Source: a virus
Strand: one strand, 5' to 3'
Virus record (IMG/VR): IMGVR_UViG_3300043464_002022
Span: 1-20,507 of that record
Length of the DNA: 20,507 nt
The notes beneath the pieces were generated by a model. It did no database searches. It worked only from the letters and a program-made list of their open reading frames with translations, and was not told the DNA's origin. Both the position numbers and the translations under genes were made by a program. This document shows positions 1-5,926 of the stretch, piece by piece (within the stretch, counting starts at the first letter, position 1; each line of letters opens with the position of its first letter).

Positions 1-722
1 GGAAATACGCCATAGTGTGGGGCTGAGTGTTTGACCATTTCAAAGTATTGGAACAATGAATTATTCCACGGCACAATAATTGCCTTAGGATACAATGTTT
101 TGCCCAACCAATCAGCTAAACCAACCATTCCTAATTCAACCTTATCGTTTTTTTGCAACTCAACCCAAAAGTTTTTCACCGTTGCAAGGTCTTCGAGGTG
201 TGTTTGGCTTCCGCGCCACATAACCCGTTTCTTTGCGTCCATCAACTTATCCCTTTTTACAGGCTGCATCGGTGTAACTTTAAAATCAATGGCGTTTGGA
301 ACAACGGTAATTTTGTCTATATCGTAAAACTGGGAGTAAAATTCTTTAAGGTATGGGGTTGAGGTCATAACCCAATCAGCATATTTAAACGCCTTTTCGA
401 CTGATTCTTTTACCTGAGGCTTGTTAAAATGTTGGCTTGCTGGATTCGCTGGACTTACCTCGTGTAATAGGTCGTCGTGGTCTAAGATAATCTTCTTACC
501 CATTCGTTTTACCTCGTTAATCATGCCAAGTAAATCGTTACCATTAGCACGCTGGAAGATAACAACATCAACGTCGTAAAAATCATACCACTTAACGGTA
601 TCAGGGTTAATCATTTTAATGGCAAACTGTGGATAAATATCTCGAAGCCTAATAAATGGATTAACCGTGCGATAGTAGTCCGTAGTTGGGCTGCTTAAAT
701 TACAAACAATGCCAATCCTCAT
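1..722 (-). CDS. GT-B (GT4-like) glycosyltransferase, C-terminus beyond left edge
   Basis: Open from the ATG at 722 to the window edge, giving 240 residues without a stop, so the C-terminal part is missing. The start reads MRIGIVCNLSSPTTDYYR, a Rossmann-type first strand of a GT-B fold. Further on are a DHDDLLHEVSPANPAS segment and VVPNAIDF followed by a basic stretch and MWRGSQTH, the pattern of phage and bacterial group-1 glycosyltransferases (VxPNxID hinge, then the start of the donor domain). It should move a sugar from a nucleotide donor to an unknown acceptor in the cytoplasm. Its start overlaps the stop of the 719-889 gene by four bases (ATGA), so it is the last visible gene of the minus-strand glycan operon. 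Family call good; sugar and acceptor unknown. Confidence 0.8.
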   Translation of the reverse strand, partial: MRIGIVCNLSSPTTDYYRTVNPFIRLRDIYPQFAIKMINPDTVKWYDFYDVDVVIFQRANGNDLLGMINEVKRMGKKIILDHDDLLHEVSPANPASQHFNKPQVKESVEKAFKYADWVMTSTPYLKEFYSQFYDIDKITVVPNAIDFKVTPMQPVKRDKLMDAKKRVMWRGSQTHLEDLATVKNFWVELQKNDKVELGMVGLADWLGKTLYPKAIIVPWNNSLFQYFEMVKHSAPHYGVF

Positions 723-889
723 TTATTTTTACTTTTATAAGTATTCAATAAAACTTCAAGCACCGCTTCCATTGAATGCTTTTTCCCTGTTGCCTTCCAT
801 AAATCAAATTGAATATCCAGCAACCTTTCTCTTATAACCTTATTGCGAAAGGTTACCCCGTACATTTCTTGAGGTTTTGTTGTGTTCAT
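719..889 (-). CDS. Small ribbon-helix-helix-like protein (56 aa), function unknown
   Basis: A 56-residue protein starting at the ATG at 889. An upstream TTG at 910 is in frame but would lie inside the candidate -7 box, so the ATG is preferred. The chain has a short beta-like stretch (YGVTF), a long charged helix and a second helix around SMEAVLEVLLNTY. This order, strand then two helices, resembles ribbon-helix-helix DNA-binding proteins, but no diagnostic residue proves it. It overlaps the following glycosyltransferase by ATGA and lies 29 bases behind the preceding GT-A-like gene. If it is a repressor, the operon it sits in or the GTAAAY inverted repeats near 4821 and 5023 would be obvious targets; this is inference only. 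Confidence 0.6.
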   Translation of the reverse strand: MNTTKPQEMYGVTFRNKVIRERLLDIQFDLWKATGKKHSMEAVLEVLLNTYKSKNK

Positions 890-907
890 TTTTTTTAAAT
901 TATTATA

Positions 908-915
908 CAAATATA
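908..915 (-). promoter_or_regulatory. Candidate internal -7 box (TATATTTG)
   Basis: On the minus strand the sequence reads TATATTTG, a match to the Bacteroidota -7 consensus TAnnTTTG, 18 bases before the ATG at 889. No good -33 TTG was found at the usual distance, so this may be chance in AT-rich DNA. Confidence 0.3.
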
Positions 916-918
916 ATA

Positions 919-1623
919 TTATTTTTTTAAAATTGGGGAAATAAATCCGCGTTCCCCCTCGGACACAAACATTGAATGTCTATATGTATTTGACAGATGT
1001 CCAACTACTATCTTATTATCCGATATAAATTTCATCAACGGGTGTACCGTATTGTTCCAATCAAAAATATCAACCCATTTATCTGGTGAATAAACTTCTT
1101 CTTCCCTGTTCAAGGTCACCAATGATAAATCAAACTTACCGCCAATCTTTTGTAACAAAGAAGGTTTAAAGAACTCACAACTTCCCCGAAGCCAACCAAC
1201 AGGGTCACCGCACGAATTAGAAAGTATTTCCCAATCGCCGTCCATAAAGTGAATGATATTCCCAAACCATTTGTAGTTATGAATAAAATTGTCATCATGC
1301 GTAAACAAAAGCAAATCGTATTCCGTGAAATTATGTTCCTCCAGCCATTGATTTGAACAACCCCAATCGCCAACGGTGTTCGGGTATTCTTTGTAATTCC
1401 AACCTAAGTCTTTAATCTGCTCAATCGTTGCAATTTCTTTGTAAAGCACGGTGTCAAATTCCTTTAATGCCAATCCCTTTTTTTCCTCCTTTGAATACTT
1501 TGGGTCACGGTGTGAAATGCAAAATAAATTATACTCCCAATCTTTGACAACGATTTGCCGTGCTACTGAATCATAGAAATCTAAGGGGAAGTGCCAACCT
1601 GAGGCAACAACGGCTAATCTCAT
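919..1623 (-). CDS. Putative GT-A-fold glycosyltransferase (234 aa)
   Basis: 234 residues from the ATG at 1623. The N-terminus (MRLAVVASGWHFP) starts with a beta strand. Around residues 103-112 is DLLLFTHDDN, a hydrophobic strand ending in an acidic cluster, as in the DxD metal/nucleotide-sugar site of GT-A glycosyltransferases. A GDWGCSNQWLEE segment lies just before it (85-96). No signal peptide or membrane helix is seen, so it should be cytoplasmic. The start overlaps the methyltransferase stop by four bases (ATGA), placing it firmly in the glycan operon. I do not recognise a named family; it could also be a fold relative without transferase activity. Confidence 0.65.
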   Translation of the reverse strand: MRLAVVASGWHFPLDFYDSVARQIVVKDWEYNLFCISHRDPKYSKEEKKGLALKEFDTVLYKEIATIEQIKDLGWNYKEYPNTVGDWGCSNQWLEEHNFTEYDLLLFTHDDNFIHNYKWFGNIIHFMDGDWEILSNSCGDPVGWLRGSCEFFKPSLLQKIGGKFDLSLVTLNREEEVYSPDKWVDIFDWNNTVHPLMKFISDNKIVVGHLSNTYRHSMFVSEGERGFISPILKK

Positions 1624-2159
1624 AACATTAAGGATAAAGAGGGAAAGTCCTCGTTAATTGTAATAAAGTTTAAACCAGATGAATTGATAGGTTGAAAATC
1701 TTTCATCCATTCGACTTTGTCCCTTTCCTTGCTCCCGCCTTCAAATAAAATTGAGCCGTTTAAAAAATGATATTCCTTTAAACTTTTTAAATACTTTAAA
1801 TGCCCCGCGTGGTTGCTTATATCAAAGTGCATCAAGTCAAAAGGTTCGGGTTTCCAATTATAAAAATCCCATTCAATCAATTCAATATATTTTGTTAAGC
1901 CAAGTTGGTCGATGGTGTTCTGTGTTTTATCCATCGATGTATTTTTGTAAGGGTACTTTTGCCATAGGTCATGGCACATGATGACGGTATCGCTATCTAA
2001 GTCCCTTAACGCCTGAGCCATTGCGACGGCTGAATAACCGTGCAACGTGCCAAACTCAATGATTATATCGGGATTCATTGTAAGCACCGTATTGTAAAGG
2101 GTCTTACCGATGTTATTCTTATAATAACTTGATGGTATATCGTAGTTAAAATATGCCAT
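1620..2159 (-). CDS. Class I SAM-dependent methyltransferase (methyltransf_24-like)
   Basis: 179 residues from the ATG at 2159. The frame stays open further upstream (to 2207), but that extension would run through the coding sequence of the lysine-rich neighbour in another frame, so the shorter start is chosen; it overlaps that gene by 14 bases. Motif I is clear: IIIEFGTLHGYSAVAMAQAL, an ExGxxxGxS SAM-binding loop, followed by an acidic/His strand end (VIMCHDLW) and DLMHFDISNHAGH, typical of small class I methyltransferases that modify sugars or other small acceptors. Placed between glycosyltransferases, it most likely O- or N-methylates a sugar of the same glycan, though a nucleic-acid or protein target is not excluded. 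Confidence 0.78.
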   Translation of the reverse strand: MAYFNYDIPSSYYKNNIGKTLYNTVLTMNPDIIIEFGTLHGYSAVAMAQALRDLDSDTVIMCHDLWQKYPYKNTSMDKTQNTIDQLGLTKYIELIEWDFYNWKPEPFDLMHFDISNHAGHLKYLKSLKEYHFLNGSILFEGGSKERDKVEWMKDFQPINSSGLNFITINEDFPSLSLML

Positions 2160-2328
2160 TAATCTTTTTTTGTTTGTTTGCCTGATAATTTGCTTTTCTT
2201 TTAGCAAGTAATTCAGCCTTTTTTTCAGGCGTTAAGGCATTGTATTTATTCCTCAAATATTCCAAATACTTTTTTTTCTGGTATTCGCTTATTGTTTTCC
2301 TGTATTCTTTTTTTCTTTCAGCATTCAT
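2146..2328 (-). CDS. Lysine/arginine-rich small protein (60 aa)
   Basis: 60 residues, almost entirely helical and very basic (for example RKKEYRKTISEYQKKKYLEY and PEKKAELLAKRKANYQANKQ), with regularly spaced Tyr and Lys. The composition and the TPEKKAELLAKRKA pattern resemble the plus-strand protein at 10121-10393 (TPEEKAKRKEANREQY), so the two are probably related. Such proteins are common in Bacteroidota phages and are thought to bind nucleic acid, but no function is established. It starts two bases after the SSB stop and overlaps the methyltransferase start by 14 bases. Confidence 0.6.
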   Translation of the reverse strand: MNAERKKEYRKTISEYQKKKYLEYLRNKYNALTPEKKAELLAKRKANYQANKQKKINGIF

Positions 2329-2330
2329 AA

Positions 2331-2714
2331 TTAGAAAGGAAATTCTGATTCTGATTTAAATGTCGTTGCTTCTGTTACCTTTGGATTTTCCCCTGTTGTT
2401 GGCTTGCCTCCAAATTCAAGAGAATTTACCATGCAGCGAATGACAGCTTCGGCTGCACCAGTATTCTTGTTTAGGTATCCATTCACCCCGCCTGTTCCTT
2501 CCACGACCACAAATGTACCTTTTACAATATGAGGCGCAAGTTTGACACCACGTTCACCCCAAATTGAACAAGTAACCCAAATCGTCTTTTCTCCTTGCAC
2601 TTGACCGTAAACCCTTTCAGTGTGTGCTACGGAAAAAGAACAAACGGTATTATCGCCAACATTTTTTACCTCAGCGTCCTGACCGACGCGACCACTTACG
2701 ACTAATTTAATCAT
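2331..2714 (-). CDS. ssb: Single-stranded DNA-binding protein
   Basis: 127 residues. The N-terminal ~105 residues form an OB fold of the bacterial SSB family: MIKLVVSGRVGQDAEVK, then SFSVAHTE, TIWVTCSIWGERG and a VVVEGTGGVNGY strand. The end, ESEFPF, is an acidic tip with a terminal Phe, equivalent to the DDIPF tail by which SSBs recruit replication and repair proteins. Length is shorter than cellular SSB, as usual for phages. It coats single-stranded DNA during replication or recombination. It overlaps the upstream 73-residue gene by ATGA. Its place in the middle of a glycan-modifying operon, 3 kb and one strand away from the replication genes, is unexpected. Confidence 0.92.
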   Translation of the reverse strand: MIKLVVSGRVGQDAEVKNVGDNTVCSFSVAHTERVYGQVQGEKTIWVTCSIWGERGVKLAPHIVKGTFVVVEGTGGVNGYLNKNTGAAEAVIRCMVNSLEFGGKPTTGENPKVTEATTFKSESEFPF

Positions 2715-2932
2715 GCTTTTGTTTTTAAAAAGTTATTATAAATATCTTGAAGCTTTACTATTTTTTTATTTGCACTTCTTTTATATGATTTTTGAATATT
2801 TGATAATTCAATTATTTTGAACATCATTTCAAAACCACCAACTTCATTAATTCCTATTAATTCAATAAAATATTTATTAGGTCTTTTTGTGTATTTGTGT
2901 AAATATTCAACTAATTCTTTAGTAATATCCAT
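2711..2932 (-). CDS. Hypothetical protein (73 aa)
   Basis: 73 residues, start ATG at 2932 immediately after the aminotransferase stop (TAGATG arrangement) and stop overlapping the SSB start by ATGA. Predicted helical, with a basic C-terminal half (IQKSYKRSANKKIVKLQDIY). It is noticeably more AT-rich than its neighbours on both sides. No domain recognised. The tight coupling to SSB suggests co-translation; a role with SSB is possible but unsupported. Confidence 0.6.
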   Translation of the reverse strand: MDITKELVEYLHKYTKRPNKYFIELIGINEVGGFEMMFKIIELSNIQKSYKRSANKKIVKLQDIYNNFLKTKA

Positions 2933-4042
2933 CTACCAACCTTTTTTTATCTGTTCAACAATATATTCCCTGTCCTCGTCCGTCACCCACCAACCAACTG
3001 GAAGGCTTGACAACTTGCCAATTACCTTTTCAATGTTTGGAAGTTCCGTTTTAAATTGCTTTACGCACGGGTGTAAATCGTTTCGCTCATGAACTTGCGA
3101 AGTCATTACACCACGTTCTTTCATTGCCCTTTGAAAATTGTCCCTGTCCTCAACCAAAATTGAATAAATCCAATATGATGAGCCTTCGTCGTAATACAAA
3201 GGGGTTATAAACCTACTATTTTCATTTAACCACCAGTCGTAAAAACCAGCATTATTTTGGTGTCTTCTAACATTATCCCCAAATATTTTAAGGTTCTCAA
3301 TCCCAATGGCGGCGTTGATGTCGTTCATGTGGAATTTATAACCCCAATCGTTTATCGGTGCTTCGCATCTAAAATCCTTTCGGTCACCTTCCCTGTCAAT
3401 GCCATACCAACGAAGTAACTTTGCCTTTTTATATTCTTCCTCATTTGGTAAAACCAACATTCCACCGTCACCCGTGGTAAGGTGTTTTATTGCCTGAAAG
3501 GAAAAGCAACAGTAATTTCCTGAGTTCCCAACCAATGTACTTTCGTCTTTAGTGGCTGGTAATTCGTAATATGAGCCAAAGGCGTGTGCGCAATCTTCGA
3601 TAATATCAAGCCCCGTTAATGACTTTATTTTCTTTACGTCTGCTGCTGCACCTCCCCAATGGACAACCATAACCGCGGCAACCAAAGGAGTAATAGATTT
3701 AGCCACCGATAAGGGACAAATATTTAAAGTGTTAGGGTCAATGTCTGCCCACATTATTTCGAACCCAGCCGCAAGTATCGCCCAGTTGGTTGCCGTGCAA
3801 GTCAAAGGAGTTGATATAATGTATTTCTTTTCGGGGTGTTTGTCCTTAATTATTCTTAAAGCAAGTTGCAAAGCGCTTGTCCCTGAGTTGACCGTAACAA
3901 GGTAAGGATTATTGAAGCTTTGCTTTAATTGGCGTTCAAACTCCTCCACCACTTCACCCTGACCAATAAAGCCTGAGGATAAAACTTTGTCCACGGCTTT
4001 TGATGCCTCTGGATTCATGGCAACTTTAAATAATGGTATCAT
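2933..4042 (-). CDS. DegT/DnrJ/EryC1/StrS-family PLP aminotransferase
   Basis: 369 residues, the usual length for the family. Fold type I PLP enzyme signatures are all present: NSGTSALQLAL (52-62), the EDCAHAFGS segment (149-157) whose Asp contacts the pyridine nitrogen, and SFQAIKHLTTGDGGML, in which K186 is the Schiff-base lysine. These enzymes transaminate keto-sugars on nucleotide carriers, for example making 3- or 4-amino-deoxy sugars from glutamate. The start overlaps the preceding glycosyltransferase by ATGA. No dehydratase or nucleotidyltransferase that would make the keto-sugar is visible here, so the substrate may come from the host or from genes left of the window. Confidence 0.92.
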   Translation of the reverse strand: MIPLFKVAMNPEASKAVDKVLSSGFIGQGEVVEEFERQLKQSFNNPYLVTVNSGTSALQLALRIIKDKHPEKKYIISTPLTCTATNWAILAAGFEIMWADIDPNTLNICPLSVAKSITPLVAAVMVVHWGGAAADVKKIKSLTGLDIIEDCAHAFGSYYELPATKDESTLVGNSGNYCCFSFQAIKHLTTGDGGMLVLPNEEEYKKAKLLRWYGIDREGDRKDFRCEAPINDWGYKFHMNDINAAIGIENLKIFGDNVRRHQNNAGFYDWWLNENSRFITPLYYDEGSSYWIYSILVEDRDNFQRAMKERGVMTSQVHERNDLHPCVKQFKTELPNIEKVIGKLSSLPVGWWVTDEDREYIVEQIKKGW

Positions 4043-4740
4043 TTAATGTGGTTTGCATGATTTATAAAATATTTATTTCCCTCGTTTTCAAACGGCGTCC
4101 CGATATATTTTGAACAGTTACCTTTTAAGATTGCAACCTTTATTCTTTCCTCGTAGTTCCAAAGGACAAAAGGAAAAGAAATCTGGTCACGGCTGGAAAA
4201 CTTGCAGACTTGTTCAAACCAAGCTAAACCAAAATCAATCGTAATTTGATTCACCTTCCTGATATAACACCCCATTTCATATAGCCCAAAATAAGGCGGC
4301 ATTCCAACCGATTGATAAAAATTCATTTGACTTTTTACAAGGTCTTCATTGTCTAACTTTGCCTCAAGCACGGCGGCTATTTCTTGGTATAAACAACGTC
4401 TTTGGGCATGGCGGAAAAGATACAAATCGGCGTCGCCGTATTCCTTGATTATTTCTTCGGGATGGATTGCCAGTTGGTGTGTTCCATCATGCCATATAAT
4501 GTAATCAAAGTCAATCTTTAAAGCCTGAGGAATGCAAAGTATTTTTTCAGCCTTTGCGTTTCGTCTGTGCTTCAACGGGTCAATCATGCTAAACTGATGA
4601 TTCTGGACTTGATTCCAAACATTTAGGTCATGGTTAACTTCATCGACAAAAGCAAGGTAAGTACAATTATCAAAGGTCGTCTCAGGGTCAACCAGTATGT
4701 CTTTGTTTCCAGTAATTGAGGTAATAATCAAATAGTTCAT
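4039..4740 (-). CDS. TOD1/MUCI70 (DUF616)-type glycosyltransferase
   Basis: 233 residues, first gene of the minus-strand operon. The core matches the DUF616/TOD1-MUCI70 glycosyltransferase pattern: DPLKHRRNAKAEKILC, FDYIIWHDGTHQL (Asp in place of a DxD strand end), LYLFRHAQRRCLYQEI with the His-x-x-Arg-x-Cys signature, and SRDQISFPFVLW near the C-terminus. Members transfer hexoses in plants and occur in bacterial capsule and LPS loci. It has no signal peptide. The start codon lies only a few bases behind a TATATTTG -7 box, so its mRNA may be almost leaderless. The acceptor is unknown; a phage or cell-surface glycan is the likely target. Confidence 0.78.
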   Translation of the reverse strand: MNYLIITSITGNKDILVDPETTFDNCTYLAFVDEVNHDLNVWNQVQNHQFSMIDPLKHRRNAKAEKILCIPQALKIDFDYIIWHDGTHQLAIHPEEIIKEYGDADLYLFRHAQRRCLYQEIAAVLEAKLDNEDLVKSQMNFYQSVGMPPYFGLYEMGCYIRKVNQITIDFGLAWFEQVCKFSSRDQISFPFVLWNYEERIKVAILKGNCSKYIGTPFENEGNKYFINHANHIK

Positions 4741-4744
4741 AGGG

Positions 4745-4752
4745 CAAATATA
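4745..4752 (-). promoter_or_regulatory. -7 box for the glycan operon (TATATTTG)
   Basis: Minus-strand TATATTTG, a full match to the Bacteroidota -7 consensus TAnnTTTG, ending four bases before the ATG at 4740. The expected start of transcription then falls at or next to the start codon. A -33 element at the normal spacing is not evident; the upstream DNA is nearly pure A/T. Confidence 0.5.
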
Positions 4753-4800
4753 AACTTTATTATTTTATAAATTAAATATTATTTTTAACAAAATTATTTT

Positions 4801-4819
4801 TATCTTTGTTGCTTAGCAA
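4801..4819 (+). promoter_or_regulatory. -7 box TATCTTTG with an adjoining TTGCT-T-AGCAA inverted repeat
   Basis: TATCTTTG at 4801-4808 matches TAnnTTTG on the plus strand. It is directly followed by a perfect 5-bp inverted repeat around one base (4809-4819), placed over the expected transcription start, a natural operator position. No clear -33 TTG is seen, so the promoter is weak or activator-dependent if real. Confidence 0.4.
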
Positions 4820-4820
4820 G

Positions 4821-4857
4821 ATGTAAACATTAAGGAAAATTCGTCACAGGTTTACAT
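4821..4857. repeat. Inverted repeat ATGTAAAC ... GTTTACAT
   Basis: Perfect 8-bp arms at 4821-4828 and 4850-4857 with a 21-base spacer. The same GTAAAY/RTTTAC word recurs as a pair at 5023-5050, 6421-6436, around 10689-10715 and around 12121-12145, which suggests a family of binding sites for one regulator rather than a simple RNA hairpin. Confidence 0.55.
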
Positions 4858-5014
4858 ATTATTGCAGACGAACCGAAACGCTTACGGTTAACAGGGCTTA
4901 ACTCATAAAGTCGAAAGAGCGCAAAATAAACGAGTGACAGCACGGAAAGACGGCAAATTTTTAAATCCAGCCCTTGCACAATTTTTAACCATGTTCCTGA
5001 TGCCAGGAAAAAGG
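4858..5014 (+). other. Unassigned stretch between the divergent promoters
   Basis: About 160 bases of normal, fairly G/C-containing sequence in contrast to the A/T runs on each side. It holds a small stem AACCG...CGGTT (4871-4889) and a stem TTCCTG-ATGC-CAGGAA (4994-5009) that has no T-run and so is not a terminator on either strand. A plus-strand frame is open from 4892 to 5020 with only a GTG at 4934 as a possible start (28 residues, basic, KDGKFLNPALAQFL), and with a TAA at 4889 in the same frame upstream. It could be a decayed small gene or a structured RNA; neither is established. Confidence 0.3.
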
Positions 5015-5050
5015 TTGTAAAAATGTAAATAATTTTTTGTATATTTACAT
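5015..5050 (+). promoter_or_regulatory. Promoter with 9-bp inverted repeat, start of the early operon
   Basis: TTG at 5015-5017, 22 bases, then TATATTTA at 5040-5047: close to the Flavobacterium-type TTG/TAnnTTTG promoter with acceptable spacing, last base differing. Perfect inverted repeat ATGTAAATA (5023-5031) and TATTTACAT (5042-5050) covers the -7 region, so a bound repressor would block the promoter. The expected start, about 5053, coincides with the first base of the hairpin described next. Confidence 0.55.
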
Positions 5051-5052
5051 AT

Positions 5053-5150
5053 CCTTTGAACGGAGTGCAGCCCTTCAAAGGAAATGGAACAAATCCTACA
5101 TTGTTTCAACCTTGCCCCAGCGACTGCACTTGTTGGGGCATTTTTTATTT
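5053..5150 (+). ncRNA. Two-hairpin leader RNA with loop-loop complementarity (attenuator or small RNA)
   Basis: Hairpin 1: CCTTTGAA (5053-5060) pairs with TTCAAAGG (5074-5081), 13-base loop. Hairpin 2: TGCCCCA (5113-5119) pairs with TGGGGCA (5134-5140), 14-base loop, followed by a T-rich tract. The loops contain AGTGCAG (5064-5070) and CTGCACT (5124-5130), which are exact reverse complements over seven bases, so a kissing-loop or pseudoknot can form. Hairpin 1 begins at the predicted transcription start, and the coding sequence at 5155 starts five bases after the T tract with no promoter in between. The arrangement fits either a conditional terminator controlling the early operon, or an independent ~100-base RNA. 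Structure is seen; function is inferred. Confidence 0.6.
5113..5150 (+). terminator. Intrinsic terminator directly before the first early gene
   Basis: Seven-base-pair GC-rich stem TGCCCCA/TGGGGCA with a 14-base loop, then TTTTTTATTT. It is hairpin 2 of the leader RNA. Reading genes downstream requires read-through. Confidence 0.75.
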
Positions 5151-5154
5151 TATC

Positions 5155-5445
5155 ATGATGCCCAAAAATTACATCACTTACAAAGGGAAAGAAAGAACTA
5201 AATTATTTAGAGAAAATTTTCCTTTTTATCCTATTCCAAAACAATCTGATACTTGCGTTTGCATTCATTGTATGGAATTTTATGAATACAAAGAAATACA
5301 AGTCAATGAATCCATTAAGGGCGATATTTGGCTTATGTGCCGAGATTACCCAGAATGCAATGGCAGTATTATAGATGCAATGAAAACAACTAAAGAAGAA
5401 CTTGAGCAATGGAAAATTAGCGCTCCAAACTTATTTGGATTATGA
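5155..5445 (+). CDS. Cys-rich, zinc-ribbon-like small protein (96 aa)
   Basis: 96 residues from ATG 5155 (a second ATG follows at 5158). A TTG-initiated extension to 5056 was refused because it would translate the terminator hairpin. The centre carries two cysteine pairs, CIHC and CRDYPEC, about 35 residues apart, with the spacing of a zinc ribbon; the second knuckle (YPECNGSI) recalls topoisomerase-type C4 fingers, which also read YPxCxG. It may bind DNA or RNA. Stop and start of the next gene overlap by ATGA. First gene behind the attenuator-like leader, hence probably an immediate-early gene. Confidence 0.65.
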   Translation: MMPKNYITYKGKERTKLFRENFPFYPIPKQSDTCVCIHCMEFYEYKEIQVNESIKGDIWLMCRDYPECNGSIIDAMKTTKEELEQWKISAPNLFGL

Positions 5446-5924
5446 AAGAAATACAATTAACTCAAGGCAAGGTCGCGCTGGTAGACGATGCCGATTACGA
5501 TTATTTAAACCAATGGAAGTGGTGTGCAAATAATAAGAATGGAAAATTTTATGTAGTAAGAAATATTACAGTATCTAAAAATAAACAAAATAGTATTTTT
5601 ATGCATAGATTTATTATGAAACCTGATAAAGGTATGGTTATTGACCATTTAGATGGAAATCCTTTAAATAATCAAAAAAATAATCTTAGAATATGTACTC
5701 ATGCAGAAAATATGAGAAATTCTAAAATATCTATAAATAATAAAAGTGGGTACAAAGGTGTTTCTTATCAAGAAGATAGGAATAATTATAGGGCTTCAAT
5801 TAAATTTAATAATAAAAAAATAAATATTGGAGATTTTATCGACCCAATCGACGCCGCCCGTGCCTACAACGACGCCGCCATAAAATATCATGGAGAATTT
5901 GCTAACTTAAATAAAATTGATTAA
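5442..5924 (+). CDS. HNH endonuclease with C-terminal AP2 domain
   Basis: 160 residues. Central HNH_3 nuclease: MHRFIMKPDKGMVIDHLDGN (54-73) with H55 and D68-H69, then NNQKNNLRICTHAENMRN (76-93). C-terminal AP2 DNA-binding domain from about 101 to 157: SGYKGVSYQEDRNNYRASI and the helix DAARAYNDAAIKYHGEFANL. This is the classic phage free-standing homing endonuclease architecture: cut a recognition site and spread by repair. Base composition is patchy: most of the gene is very AT-rich but 5838-5880, coding for the AP2 helix, is strongly GC-rich. Overlaps the previous gene by ATGA and ends two bases before the next start. Confidence 0.9.
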   Translation: MKEIQLTQGKVALVDDADYDYLNQWKWCANNKNGKFYVVRNITVSKNKQNSIFMHRFIMKPDKGMVIDHLDGNPLNNQKNNLRICTHAENMRNSKISINNKSGYKGVSYQEDRNNYRASIKFNNKKINIGDFIDPIDAARAYNDAAIKYHGEFANLNKID

Positions 5925-5926
5925 TT

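Noticed and set aside
31-362. Plus-strand open frames at the left end
   Set aside because: They are antisense to the partial GT-B glycosyltransferase, whose minus-strand frame is open throughout and has clear family motifs.
4994-5009. Stem TTCCTG-ATGC-CAGGAA as a terminator
   Set aside because: Followed by A-rich sequence on the plus strand and no T-run on the minus strand.
4830-5109. Two minus-strand open frames in the divergent control region
   Set aside because: They run through promoter boxes and inverted repeats, have no family features and no plausible promoter, and look like chance frames.
5056-5154. N-terminal extension of the Cys-rich protein from a TTG start
   Set aside because: It would translate both hairpins including the terminator and its T tract; the ATG at 5155 fits the gene.
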